From assembly GCA_947458095.1 (NCBI GenBank), contig CANGYO010000009.1, forward strand, positions 1 to 35,393: a stretch of 35,393 bases of DNA, read 5' to 3'. The position numbers were made by a program, and so were the translations under genes. The notes beneath the pieces were generated by a model, which saw nothing but the letters and a program-made list of their open reading frames with translations, did no database searches and was not told the DNA's origin. This document shows positions 17,701 to 26,615 of the stretch, one piece after another; within the stretch, counting starts at the first letter, position 1, and each line of letters opens with the position of its first letter. Origin of the DNA: Vampirovibrionales bacterium. GTDB lineage: Bacteria > Cyanobacteriota > Vampirovibrionia > Vampirovibrionales > JAJTHC01.

Positions 17701-17830
17701 AAACGAGTGAAGATCGTATAGGTGGATTCTAGGAGCCTAGATTTTTTTGTGCGGGCGTGTAGTGAGACCTACATAACCAAACAAAAAAATCGTAGCGACA
17801 ACGAAGACGCCATACGACCTTTACTCGTTA
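17701..17830 (+). repeat. Structured intergenic element S3 (type II arms); right arm overlaps the 3' end of the rfaE2 CDS
   Basis: Left arm AAACGAGTGAAGATCGTATAGG versus reverse complement of right arm TAACGAGTAAAGGTCGTATGGC; core identical in most positions to S1. Confidence 0.9.
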
Positions 17831-18303
17831 GGTGGATAGGCTTTTAGAATGGCGAGAATCAGTGAAGACGTCGAACGCCCTTCCACCAAATCAATGAAGG
17901 CGATTTCAGTGCCAACTGCGGTTAAAGCAGGGGCTTCGGGCAAGGTGTCTAGTGTGTAATCGGCACCCTTGGTGTGAATGTCAGGGGCGATGGCGGTGAG
18001 GACATCAACAGGGCTTGTGGCATCGAAGATGGTCACATAATCGACGCATCGTAAGGCGGTGATCAGTTCGGCTCGCTCCGCTTCTGGCACAATGGGGCGT
18101 CCATCATCTTTAAACGTCTTAACAGACGCATCACTATTAAGAGCCACGACCAAAATATCCCCCAAGGCTTTGCTGGCTTGTAAATACCGTAAATGTCCCA
18201 CATGAAACAGGTCAAAGCATCCGTTGGTGGTGACAACCGTTTTGCCCTGCTCACGCATGGGCTTTAGGGTGTTTAGTAGTTCATCAAGGGGTAAGAGTGA
18301 CAT
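17821..18303 (-). CDS. rfaE2: D-glycero-beta-D-manno-heptose 1-phosphate adenylyltransferase-type nucleotidyltransferase
   Basis: TTNGCFDLFHVGHLRYLQASKALGDILVVALNSDASVK and GRPIVPEAERAELITALRCVDYVTIFD; EGRSTSSLI. Confidence 0.9.
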   Translation of the reverse strand: MSLLPLDELLNTLKPMREQGKTVVTTNGCFDLFHVGHLRYLQASKALGDILVVALNSDASVKTFKDDGRPIVPEAERAELITALRCVDYVTIFDATSPVDVLTAIAPDIHTKGADYTLDTLPEAPALTAVGTEIAFIDLVEGRSTSSLILAILKAYPPNE

Positions 18304-18360
18304 GAGCGTCCTTTTCTAAAAAACGAATTTTAACAGAATGAAAAAGTCCAAAATAATTAC

Positions 18361-18440
18361 CGTCATTGCGAGTGAAACGAAGCAATCTGTTCACCACTTT
18401 CGGGGTCTTCACAGATTGCCACGCTACGCTCGCAATGACG
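18361..18440. repeat. MITE-like inverted repeat of the CGTCATTGCGAG type
   Basis: CGTCATTGCGAGTGAAACGAAGCAATCTG...CAGATTGCCACGCTACGCTCGCAATGACG; terminal inverted repeats. Confidence 0.85.
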
Positions 18441-18508
18441 TTTGAAGAATTTTCTATGCTTATATTAAAGCAGGACTTCTTAATATAAGGGGTTTTCTTC
18501 AGAAAAAC

Positions 18509-19690
18509 TTAGGGTTTGGCAGACGCTTGAGGGGCGGCTTGACCAGCACCTTGCATTTGCTTTTGCATGTCTTCAGGAGAAGACGGCTTGTAATCGTCCG
18601 CAATCACGAGCTTGTTTTGCTTTTTCAGCGACTCGATTTGGGCATCCAACCAAGTGCCGATCGCTTGTTGACGCTTTTGATTTTCAAGCATCGTGGTGAT
18701 TTCAGGGGTAGCTTCAGCCAAGTTTTTCTTTTTAGCAGGCTTAATTTCGCCGACTTTCACGATATGGAATCCGTAAGCCGATTTCACAATTTCAGGATAC
18801 AACTGACCCGCTTTGCCTTTTGCCAAGGCTTGCCAGTAACCAGGATCACTGGTGCGTTGTTGCATGAAGCCCACTTCACCTTTTTTGACTTGAGTCATGG
18901 TGTCTTCACTATTACGTTCAGCCAAAGCACCAAATTTGTCAGGGGCTTTTTTAATTTCAGCCAACAAGTCTTCCGCCTTCTTTTTCTTGGTGTCAATTTC
19001 TGCCACGACTTGTTTTTCAAGTTCTTGAGGCGTAATCGCTTTGTTTTTGGCTTGAATGTCGGCTCTGATTTTAGCAGGAATGGCTTTAATGAGAATATGA
19101 GCGGACGAAATCTGCAAAGGCAAGTCAAACTCAATTTCATGGGCTTTGTAAAAGGACGCCACCTCAGAAGGCGTCAACGAACCCTTCACCAAGCCTAATT
19201 TATCCACCAATTTTTCAAGCTGTTTCATTTGTTTAAGCTGGTAATTGAAGTCTTCTTCTGTCATATTGTTTTGCTTGAAAATTGCTTGAAGGGCAGCCGT
19301 ACCACCGACTTGTTTAATGATTTCTTGACGCTTGGCTTCGAGTTCTTTGGGCAAGACTTGAATGTCGTACTTTTTCACAGCTTGATCAATCACACTTAAG
19401 GCAATCAATTGTTGAAGGGCTTGTTGCTTGATAATTTCGTTGAAGATGCCGCTTCCCCCCATTTGAGGACTGTCGCCTACGCCCATTTGCTTGGCGGTTT
19501 GCTCATAAGCCTTGTCGTATTCATTTTTGGTGACAACTTTGCCGTCGATGGTCAAAACCGTTGCCCCACCTTGCGACGTATTCAATAAGCCTGTGGGCTG
19601 ACCGCAACCACTCAAGCCCAACGACGCCACTAACATTAAACTTAGAGATCCAGCGACCCACGCACGAGGCATTTTTACGAATACAGACAT
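18509..19690 (-). CDS. PpiC-type peptidyl-prolyl isomerase lipoprotein (SurA/PrsA-like)
   Basis: Lipobox-like LVASLGLSGCGQ; parvulin segment ISSAHILIKAI...GALAERNSEDTMTQVKKGEVGFMQQ...VKSAYGFHIVKVGEI. Start set at MSVFVKMPRAW. Confidence 0.9.
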   Translation of the reverse strand: MSVFVKMPRAWVAGSLSLMLVASLGLSGCGQPTGLLNTSQGGATVLTIDGKVVTKNEYDKAYEQTAKQMGVGDSPQMGGSGIFNEIIKQQALQQLIALSVIDQAVKKYDIQVLPKELEAKRQEIIKQVGGTAALQAIFKQNNMTEEDFNYQLKQMKQLEKLVDKLGLVKGSLTPSEVASFYKAHEIEFDLPLQISSAHILIKAIPAKIRADIQAKNKAITPQELEKQVVAEIDTKKKKAEDLLAEIKKAPDKFGALAERNSEDTMTQVKKGEVGFMQQRTSDPGYWQALAKGKAGQLYPEIVKSAYGFHIVKVGEIKPAKKKNLAEATPEITTMLENQKRQQAIGTWLDAQIESLKKQNKLVIADDYKPSSPEDMQKQMQGAGQAAPQASAKP

Positions 19691-19835
19691 GGCATTTCCT
19701 TTTTTAAATAGCATTAACTTTTCACGAAGCAACGCAAATAATACATCAATACGCATTATTATACTAAAATAGGCTAAAATAGGCAAAGATGTCTTTTCTA
19801 TTGAGATGTGCAATAACAAAAAACAGGATACCCCC

Positions 19836-20828
19836 ATGCCCCCGACGCCCCCTGATTCGCTTGAAGAACAGCTTGAAACGCAGGCCCCTTTATGGCTAAA
19901 ACCATTGATGGTGGCTCGTTTGGAGTTTTTAAGCTATTTGGATGTTCAGCGTCAACTCTCTCGACACACCTTGCGGGCGTATCAAAACGACAGCCTCGAT
20001 TTCATGGTGTGGGTCATGCAAAACTTTGCGGCACAATCCCCCAATAAGACGACCTTGCGAGATTTGCCTGCTCAATATCTTGGGCATTTGGCTCGGCAAA
20101 GTTTGTCACGATCCACACTAGCTCGTAAAAGCTCAAGCTTGCGGAGCTTCCTTAAATATGTGATGAAAGAAGAGTTTTATCCCTTGTCGACCTTTAACTT
20201 GCGGTTTCATCAGCCACGCTTACCGCAAACCTTGCCTCATTTTTTGAGCAAAGAAACCATTGATGAATTGATCGAAAAGGCACCGCAACTTGAAAAAACG
20301 ACCTATGCAGGCTTACGAAATCAGTTGATTTTAAAGTTGTTGTTTAGCAGCGGCATTCGTGTGGCGGAACTGGTGGGCTTGGATGTGAACGCCATCAACC
20401 TTGAAGAAGGCGAGCTTAAAGTCGTAGGTAAAGGCAACCGAGAACGTATCGCTTTTTGCAGTGCGGATTTTCTAGCGTCACTTGACGCATGGTTGCCGTT
20501 GCGAGAGGCGTTGCTTCACAGTCTGCCCAGCCAAAACAAGAAGCAGAACGCCTTGTTTCTAAACCAGCGCGGGCAACGCTTAAGCGATCGTTCGGTGCAT
20601 CGGTTTTTGGCGGACTTGGGCAAGGCATCAGGGATGGACGAGCCGTTGCATCCGCATTTGTTTCGCCATAGTTTTGCGACGCATTTGTTGAATAATGGGG
20701 TGGAATTGCGTTTGGTGCAGGAGCTTTTGGGGCATGTGTCGATACGCTCGACGCAGATCTACACGCACATCAACACCGACCGCCTGCGACACGCCTACTT
20801 GCAGGCTCATCCACGAGCGAGAAAGTAG
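19836..20828 (+). CDS. xerC: Tyrosine recombinase XerC/XerD family
   Basis: LLFSSGIRVAELVGL, HPHLFRHSFATHLLNNGVELRLVQELLGHVSIRSTQIYTHI. C versus D not resolved; start 19836 or 19806. Confidence 0.88.
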   Translation: MPPTPPDSLEEQLETQAPLWLKPLMVARLEFLSYLDVQRQLSRHTLRAYQNDSLDFMVWVMQNFAAQSPNKTTLRDLPAQYLGHLARQSLSRSTLARKSSSLRSFLKYVMKEEFYPLSTFNLRFHQPRLPQTLPHFLSKETIDELIEKAPQLEKTTYAGLRNQLILKLLFSSGIRVAELVGLDVNAINLEEGELKVVGKGNRERIAFCSADFLASLDAWLPLREALLHSLPSQNKKQNALFLNQRGQRLSDRSVHRFLADLGKASGMDEPLHPHLFRHSFATHLLNNGVELRLVQELLGHVSIRSTQIYTHINTDRLRHAYLQAHPRARK

Positions 20829-20864
20829 GGAGACTTGAATGTACATGCACCTTCTATAAAGGGA

Positions 20865-21306
20865 TTAATATTTTAAGCGATGTTGCTCCCAAATGTCATC
20901 AGGCAAAACGGCTTTCCAAATAGCCTCAGGCACAAAGTCCCCAAGCATATTTCTCCAATGAGCTATCATAGCATCACTTATCCCATGTGCAGTACTTATC
21001 CCATGTGAAGAACCCTCTGTGCCCAAGTTTAATATACTTACAGTAGATTCTTCACCTCCAAAGCTAGACACAACATTTTGTTCATATCGTACTTTTAAAG
21101 CATCTCCCACAAGTGGATTTATTGCGGTATCGACTATTGCTTGAAATAGCCCAGCTAGTTTTGGGTCTTTAGCAAAATCCCTTTTTATCCCTTCGAGGGC
21201 TTCTTCTGCTAGTTTTCGATCGACAACTTTTTCATCGTTGAAATGTAACGACCCTGTCCGTGATTGAGACGCTAGAGAGGGGGGGGGCTGTAGGAGAGAG
21301 TTGCAT
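20865..21306 (-). pseudogene. Hypothetical gene out of frame at a poly-C tract (candidate phase-variable gene)
   Basis: RBS-like AAGGAT then ATG at 21306: MQLSPTAPP..., followed by C9 (21279-21287 on + as G9). The downstream frame SLASQSRTGSLHFNDEKVVDRKLAEEALEG... is open to the stop at 20865 and joins the ATG frame only if the tract is C8 or C11. Confidence 0.75.
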
Positions 21307-21472
21307 CAATTATATCCTTATTTTTAAAGTGTACATAAAGGGAGGAGGGGGATTTTTCTAATCTTAACTCTATAAAACACACTGAATCTAAAATTGTGCT
21401 AGGTATTTAAAACCGATAACGCCTTTTTTCTGTTATACTAAAATAAACAGAAATCAAAAAAGGACACCCCCC

Positions 21473-22390
21473 ATGAGCTTCCCCTTTAAAAAAATGCACG
21501 GCTTAGGCAACGACTTTATAATGATGAAAGCCAGCGACCTGCCGATGCTCGACATCACGGCGTTGCAAGCACTCGCCAAGCGTGTGTGTGACAGACATTT
21601 TGGCGTGGGGGCCGATGGTCTCATCGTGGCGGCTCCGCCCAGTGATGCGTCCTTGTTTGATCTGAAGTTTATCTACATCAATAGCGACGGATCTTTAGCT
21701 GAAATGTGCGGTAACGGCATCCGATGCTTTGCTCGCTTCGTGATTGATGAAGGCTTGTGGACGGCTAAAAGCTTCCGAGCCGAAACCTTAGCAGGCTTAA
21801 TTCAACCCACCTTGCATGAAGACGGCACGGTGACGGTGAACATGGGCGTGCCGATTGTGGAAGCCTCAAGCGTGCCGTTTATTCCGCAAACGCCGTATGA
21901 AGCAGGCAAAGAAGCTTCCACCCTTAACCATGACGGCGATGCCTTGAGCGTTTGGCCCGTGAGCATGGGCAATCCGCATGCGATTTTGTTCTTGGAAGAT
22001 GCCCACAATCAGCAGTTAAATCCCGCCGTAGACGGTCACTGGATTGAAACGCATCACCAATTCCCCGCAAAAACAAACGTCGAATTTGTAACCCGTCAAA
22101 ACGCCCAAACCTACCAAGTTACCGTCTGGGAACGAGGCTGTGGCTTTACCCTCGCTTGTGGAACAGGGGCTTGTGCCACAGCGGTTGCCGCCATTTCTAG
22201 CGGAAGAGCCAATTCAGCCCACCCTGTTGAAATCCAATTACCGGGAGGTTCGCTCTTTATTGAGTGGTCAGGGCAATACGGCACACCTGTTTACATGACA
22301 GGGCCTGCTACTTACGTTTGTGACGGCGTTTTTTCAGCTGATTTCGCCGATGCCTTAACGCCCCTTGATGCGGAGGTCAGCCATGCTTAA
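21473..22390 (+). CDS. dapF: Diaminopimelate epimerase
   Basis: KMHGLGNDFI, SDGSLAEMCGNGIRCFARFV, and ERGCGFTLACGTGACATAVAA active-site cysteines. Confidence 0.97.
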   Translation: MSFPFKKMHGLGNDFIMMKASDLPMLDITALQALAKRVCDRHFGVGADGLIVAAPPSDASLFDLKFIYINSDGSLAEMCGNGIRCFARFVIDEGLWTAKSFRAETLAGLIQPTLHEDGTVTVNMGVPIVEASSVPFIPQTPYEAGKEASTLNHDGDALSVWPVSMGNPHAILFLEDAHNQQLNPAVDGHWIETHHQFPAKTNVEFVTRQNAQTYQVTVWERGCGFTLACGTGACATAVAAISSGRANSAHPVEIQLPGGSLFIEWSGQYGTPVYMTGPATYVCDGVFSADFADALTPLDAEVSHA

Positions 22391-24083
22391 ACCCCTGCGA
22401 ACCTCCTTAGGTTTTGCGATACTGACGCTCTTATTATTGAGCGTCAATCCTGTGGCTCAAGCGTCGTCATCCACTTGCGAACGCTTGCCTGAAGCGGTTT
22501 TGGTTTATCTAAAAAGCTTGGACACGAACCTCAAAGTCCGTGAAGATTGTTTGGCGATCTTGAGTCAAAAACGCAGTTATTTACCTGTTTTACCTCAAGG
22601 GCATGACAACCCTGAAGAACCAACCAAAGTGCTGGCTCAATTTCCGCTCAAAAGCAATTCGCCTGATTGGGTGCAGTTTGACAACGGTTTTTACCTCTTG
22701 CGTTTGATTGAAACGGAAAACGGCAAAATCACCTTTTCACGCACCGAAACGATCCCCACCGCCTTGAAAACAGGCTTATTGCCCCAAAACTTTATGATGC
22801 CTGCGGGCTTTTCAATCCCTGCCGAACTGCGGATTATCGTGGGAGATTTGCCTTATGAAACGCCTTTGGCACAAAACAAACCTACCTTGGATCTTCCTTC
22901 GGCAACGAAAGATCCCAAAGCCCTTAGCCCCTTAGACAAGGTTTCTCAAGGCTTGAGTGCGTCCAACATTATTTTGGATCCCATTCTCTTTACCGCATCC
23001 TTAAAAGACAGTCGCTTCACCGCGTGGGACGCCATTAGCTGGAAGCCCAAATGGTCACTGCCTTTAACTTGCTTGGCTACGACGTCCAGCACCACGCAAT
23101 CGGGCGAGTATGTCTATATCAATTGCCTCAACTCCCCAAAAGTCAACGTCATTGACATTAAAAGCCAACAACGCTTGAGCGAGCTTGAATTGTCTGATGT
23201 GGCTCAACAGCTTATTCAGCATACGTATTACCCGATTGTGTTGGCGACGCATCGCTATGCGTCGAAGGTCACGTTTTTAGACAGCCCCCACCACTTGATT
23301 AAAAGCGTTTTAACTTTACCCTTTGCCTTGCAAGAAGTGGCGATGCACCCTCGTTTGCCTTTGGCGTATGGGGTGGATACGGTCGGCAATCGCATTTTAG
23401 AAATCGATGTGCAACAAATGAAAATCTTGCGTCAGTTTGACTTAAAAGTGCCGTCTCACAAGATTCACGCCGTGTGGATCGATGAAAATCGTGGGCGTTT
23501 TGGCACTTTTTGGATGGCAAGCCGTGATTCGCAAGACGTTTACGCCATTGACTTATTCACAGGTACCAAGATACATACGCTAAAATTGGCGTCGCCCCTG
23601 TCTCATGTGGCTTTTGTCAAAGATGAAAAAGACGTGGCAACGCCTCTGTTTATGAGTCAAGGTGAAACGAACACGACGCAAACCTTGTATTGGGACAATC
23701 TCACCCCCAAACTAGGCGAAGCTCATCTCGTTGAAGGTGTTGATAATGAACGGTTTTGGATGAGCTTTCAAGCAGGGACGCATCCCAATGAACTCTTGGG
23801 GCTTGATGCGATTGCTGAAAAGGTCTACCTTCTGAATTGGAATCCGACGACGCAAATTTTGACCGCCGAACGTTCGGTCATTACCAATATCAAATCATCT
23901 GTCTTGACTTTGGTGGAATCCCCCACGCCTGAAACCCTTGCCATGATTCAGAAAAAAACGAATGCCCTTGCCCCTAATGAGACGGAAACGGAGATTCTAA
24001 CAGGCTTACGTTCCCAGCCGTCGCGTCAAAACGGATTTTTACGCCTAGGGGGAGTGTTGCGGTTTGCACCCCGTGACCTATAG
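22383..24083 (+). CDS. Exported hypothetical protein with YncE-like/beta-propeller-like repeats
   Basis: Signal-peptide-like start (MLKPLRTSLGFAILTLLLLSVNPVAQA) and propeller-like strands (YGVDTVGNRILEIDVQQMKILRQFDL). Start overlaps the dapF stop. Confidence 0.5.
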   Translation: MLKPLRTSLGFAILTLLLLSVNPVAQASSSTCERLPEAVLVYLKSLDTNLKVREDCLAILSQKRSYLPVLPQGHDNPEEPTKVLAQFPLKSNSPDWVQFDNGFYLLRLIETENGKITFSRTETIPTALKTGLLPQNFMMPAGFSIPAELRIIVGDLPYETPLAQNKPTLDLPSATKDPKALSPLDKVSQGLSASNIILDPILFTASLKDSRFTAWDAISWKPKWSLPLTCLATTSSTTQSGEYVYINCLNSPKVNVIDIKSQQRLSELELSDVAQQLIQHTYYPIVLATHRYASKVTFLDSPHHLIKSVLTLPFALQEVAMHPRLPLAYGVDTVGNRILEIDVQQMKILRQFDLKVPSHKIHAVWIDENRGRFGTFWMASRDSQDVYAIDLFTGTKIHTLKLASPLSHVAFVKDEKDVATPLFMSQGETNTTQTLYWDNLTPKLGEAHLVEGVDNERFWMSFQAGTHPNELLGLDAIAEKVYLLNWNPTTQILTAERSVITNIKSSVLTLVESPTPETLAMIQKKTNALAPNETETEILTGLRSQPSRQNGFLRLGGVLRFAPRDL

Positions 24084-24915
24084 AAAATCCGTAGCCCATG
24101 GGAATATCTAAGCTCTGGCACAACCATGCCAAATGCTTGCCTAGCGGACGAATCGCTTCTTCGTCGATTTGTGAGAAATCGGCGAAAAGTAAGCCCTTGG
24201 CTCCATTAAAAACGCCTGCTTGCAAAAGTTGTGTAAATTGTCTGTCCAGGGTGTAATAACGCTCTTTCCAGTCTTCAATCATGACGATAGAATCTTTAAA
24301 GTTAGGTTGCCACGGGGTTCCGCATAAAGCAGCCAGCAAGCTCAAATTACCGCCACGACTCACCCCTTCCGCAACGCCTGTATTCAAGCATTCATAGGCA
24401 TCTTGATTGTGGAGCCTTACAGGTAAGTCTGTAAAGGTTTCGGCTTCTAAAAAGCGAAGCCATTCACGACGGGTAAAGTCTTGCGAATCATTCAACAAAT
24501 TAGACGTCAACATGGGGCTATAATAGGTCACCCAGCCCAATTCTTGAAAAAAAGCGGTATGCAACATCGTAATATCGCTAAAGCCCATGAGCAATTTACA
24601 GGGCAAGTTCTCGTTTTTCCAGCGTTGCCAAGGCAAAAAAGGCAGTAATCGTCCTGAACCGTAGCCCCCTCTTGCACATAAAATAGCGTCAATGCTAGGA
24701 TCTTCAAGGGCGGTGATGAGATCCGCGAGGCGTTCTTCATCAGTGCCTGCCGTGTAGCCAAATTGCTCGCCAGCATGAGGCATCGCTTTAACGAGGTATC
24801 CGCAAGAACGAAGCCATGCGATGCCTTGTGCTAAATCATTTTCGGAACTGGGAGCCGCTGGCGAAATAATCGCTATTGTATCGCCTTTTTGAAGGGGTTT
24901 GGGCTTTTTTATCAT
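23974..24915 (-). CDS. LD-carboxypeptidase, peptidase family S66 (LdcA/MccF-like)
   Basis: KGDTIAIISPAAPS, ILCARGGYGSGRLLPFL, LLMGFSDITMLHTAFF, and GHGVQTATLPLGVKIRFD. Confidence 0.93.
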   Translation of the reverse strand: MIKKPKPLQKGDTIAIISPAAPSSENDLAQGIAWLRSCGYLVKAMPHAGEQFGYTAGTDEERLADLITALEDPSIDAILCARGGYGSGRLLPFLPWQRWKNENLPCKLLMGFSDITMLHTAFFQELGWVTYYSPMLTSNLLNDSQDFTRREWLRFLEAETFTDLPVRLHNQDAYECLNTGVAEGVSRGGNLSLLAALCGTPWQPNFKDSIVMIEDWKERYYTLDRQFTQLLQAGVFNGAKGLLFADFSQIDEEAIRPLGKHLAWLCQSLDIPMGYGFSIGHGVQTATLPLGVKIRFDATAGNVSLLESPFPSH

Positions 24916-24948
24916 GCGAGGCTTCTTCCGTTTGAGGTTGGTATGCCT

Positions 24949-25947
24949 TTAATGAATCGGCACGTCTTGAATGTGTTCAATATCGACATCAAAATGGACG
25001 TCTAAAATCTTGCGAGGCCTGAGGCGTTGATTGTCCCATTGCGTGACGCCTGCAAGCTTTCGCTCATGAATGGCGAGTGCGAGTGTTTCATTCTTAAGCA
25101 AGTTGGGCGTAAAATGTTCTTCTGACAACACTGCTCCATGCAAGAGCCTGTCGTAAGAATCTTGAGAATCCAGCTGTAAGTGCGGTAAGGACAAGCATTG
25201 TAAAGGGTTAATCGTCAACGCCCATGGATCCACGGCTTGTTTGACTTCATCCAAACGATGCGATGTTTCGGCATAGAAGCGTCCATGGCGGGTACGAACC
25301 AAGCCTGTCATCACGCCGACTGTGCCGAGTGAATAGGCAATATCTCGCACCAACGAACGAATATACGTGCCTGAAGAGCAGGACACTCGGATTTTAAACT
25401 CGGGTTCGGCTTGATTGAGGTGGGCTTCAATCAATTCCAAATGCGAAATTTCCACAGGCTTTACAGGTAATGCTTCAAAGGGGATCCTCACCCCAGCACG
25501 AGCATAATGATAGAGTTTTTTACCATTATAATGTACGGCAGAATAGCGTGGCACCCGCTGTTCAATATGCCCTGTAAAGCCTTCGAATACACGTTCTAGC
25601 AGTTCAGGGCTAATCCCCGCAGGAACAGGACGCTCCTTCCACACATCGCCTTCCATGTCTAGGGTGGTGGTTTCTTTGCCGAGTCGCATGCTGGCGATGT
25701 AGGTTTTGGTGTCGGGGAAGTATTCAATCAAGCGAGTCGCATTGCCGATGCAAATCGGCAAAACACCTTCCGCCATAGGATCCAACGTACCGAGGTGTCC
25801 AATTTTTTTGGTGTTGAAGACCTTACGCATTTGAGCCACCATGTCATGACTGGTAGGACCAATGGGCTTATAAAGGTTGAGGGTGGCAAAAGGGACTTGC
25901 GTTACTTTAGTGGTGGTGGGGCTAGAAATTTCAGCGTCGGCAGACAT
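24949..25947 (-). CDS. truB: tRNA pseudouridine(55) synthase
   Basis: LNLYKPIGPTSHDMVAQ, KIGHLGTLDPMAEGVLPICIGNATRL, and CSSGTYIRSLVRDIAYSLG. Confidence 0.95.
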   Translation of the reverse strand: MSADAEISSPTTTKVTQVPFATLNLYKPIGPTSHDMVAQMRKVFNTKKIGHLGTLDPMAEGVLPICIGNATRLIEYFPDTKTYIASMRLGKETTTLDMEGDVWKERPVPAGISPELLERVFEGFTGHIEQRVPRYSAVHYNGKKLYHYARAGVRIPFEALPVKPVEISHLELIEAHLNQAEPEFKIRVSCSSGTYIRSLVRDIAYSLGTVGVMTGLVRTRHGRFYAETSHRLDEVKQAVDPWALTINPLQCLSLPHLQLDSQDSYDRLLHGAVLSEEHFTPNLLKNETLALAIHERKLAGVTQWDNQRLRPRKILDVHFDVDIEHIQDVPIH

Positions 25948-25971
25948 GGGAAGGGGGTGTCCTCAATAAGC

Positions 25972-25997
25972 AAGAAGGAGCCGTATCGCTCCTTCTT
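25972..25997. terminator. Hairpin between rpmG and truB
   Basis: AAGAAGGAGC-cgtatc-GCTCCTTCTT perfect stem. Confidence 0.5.
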
Positions 25998-26008
25998 GGG
26001 TATATGAC

Positions 26009-26176
26009 TTACTTCTTTTCTTCACGATACAAGACATGTTTTTGTAAGGTGGGGTCATACTTACGAAGCTCTAAACGAGTCGGATTCTTCTTTTTGTTCT
26101 TACGGATGCTGTAGAAATGTCCGCTTTCCGTACTTTTTAGGCGTACAGGTTGTGCACCTTTGTCATTTTTTGCCAT
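26009..26176 (-). CDS. rpmG: 50S ribosomal protein L33 (below the ORF-track length cutoff)
   Basis: Translation [55 protein letters not shown]. Confidence 0.93.
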   Translation of the reverse strand: MAKNDKGAQPVRLKSTESGHFYSIRKNKKKNPTRLELRKYDPTLQKHVLYREEKK

Positions 26177-26209
26177 GGGAAATTCTCCAAAGGGGATTGT
26201 TAATAAAAC

Positions 26210-26455
26210 TTAGTTTTTCAAGGCGGCTTCTAGGGTTGTACCATGAGCCTTTAAGACGGAAGCCAAACCTAATTTGGTGGCTCGCTTAATTACACGAGTA
26301 CTGACTTTTAAGCGAACAAAGGCTTTGCGTTCTTCACACCATAAGCGTTTCCACTGAAGGTTGGGTTCCTGACGGCGACCATGCTTTTTGTGTGAAAAAC
26401 TAATTTTGTTTGCTTTTTTGGGGGTTGCCCCAGAAATTTGACATCTTTTTGACAT
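26210..26455 (-). CDS. rpmB: 50S ribosomal protein L28
   Basis: MSKRCQISGATPKKANKISFSHKKHGRRQEPNLQWKRLW... and LKVSTRVIKRATKLGL. Confidence 0.96.
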   Translation of the reverse strand: MSKRCQISGATPKKANKISFSHKKHGRRQEPNLQWKRLWCEERKAFVRLKVSTRVIKRATKLGLASVLKAHGTTLEAALKN

Positions 26456-26615
26456 GAGCAGGAATCCTTCTAATCAGTAAAATAGTTTAAATACAAGGTG
26501 ATTATAAGTATCACACGAACACTTTTAAATCACAAGTACCTAAAACACAATACACGTATTAATTTTGTGCCGACATTTGTTCAAGCGGATGAAAGACGAA
26601 ATCGTTATCTGCGGA

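Noticed and set aside
18527-19198. 223-aa ORF antisense to the ppiC-like gene
   Set aside because: Shadow ORF over a well-supported CDS; no recognisable domain.
19836-20828. xerC/D-like recombinase as the mobiliser of the S elements
   Set aside because: It looks like a standard Xer recombinase in a housekeeping context; nothing in the sequence links it to element termini.
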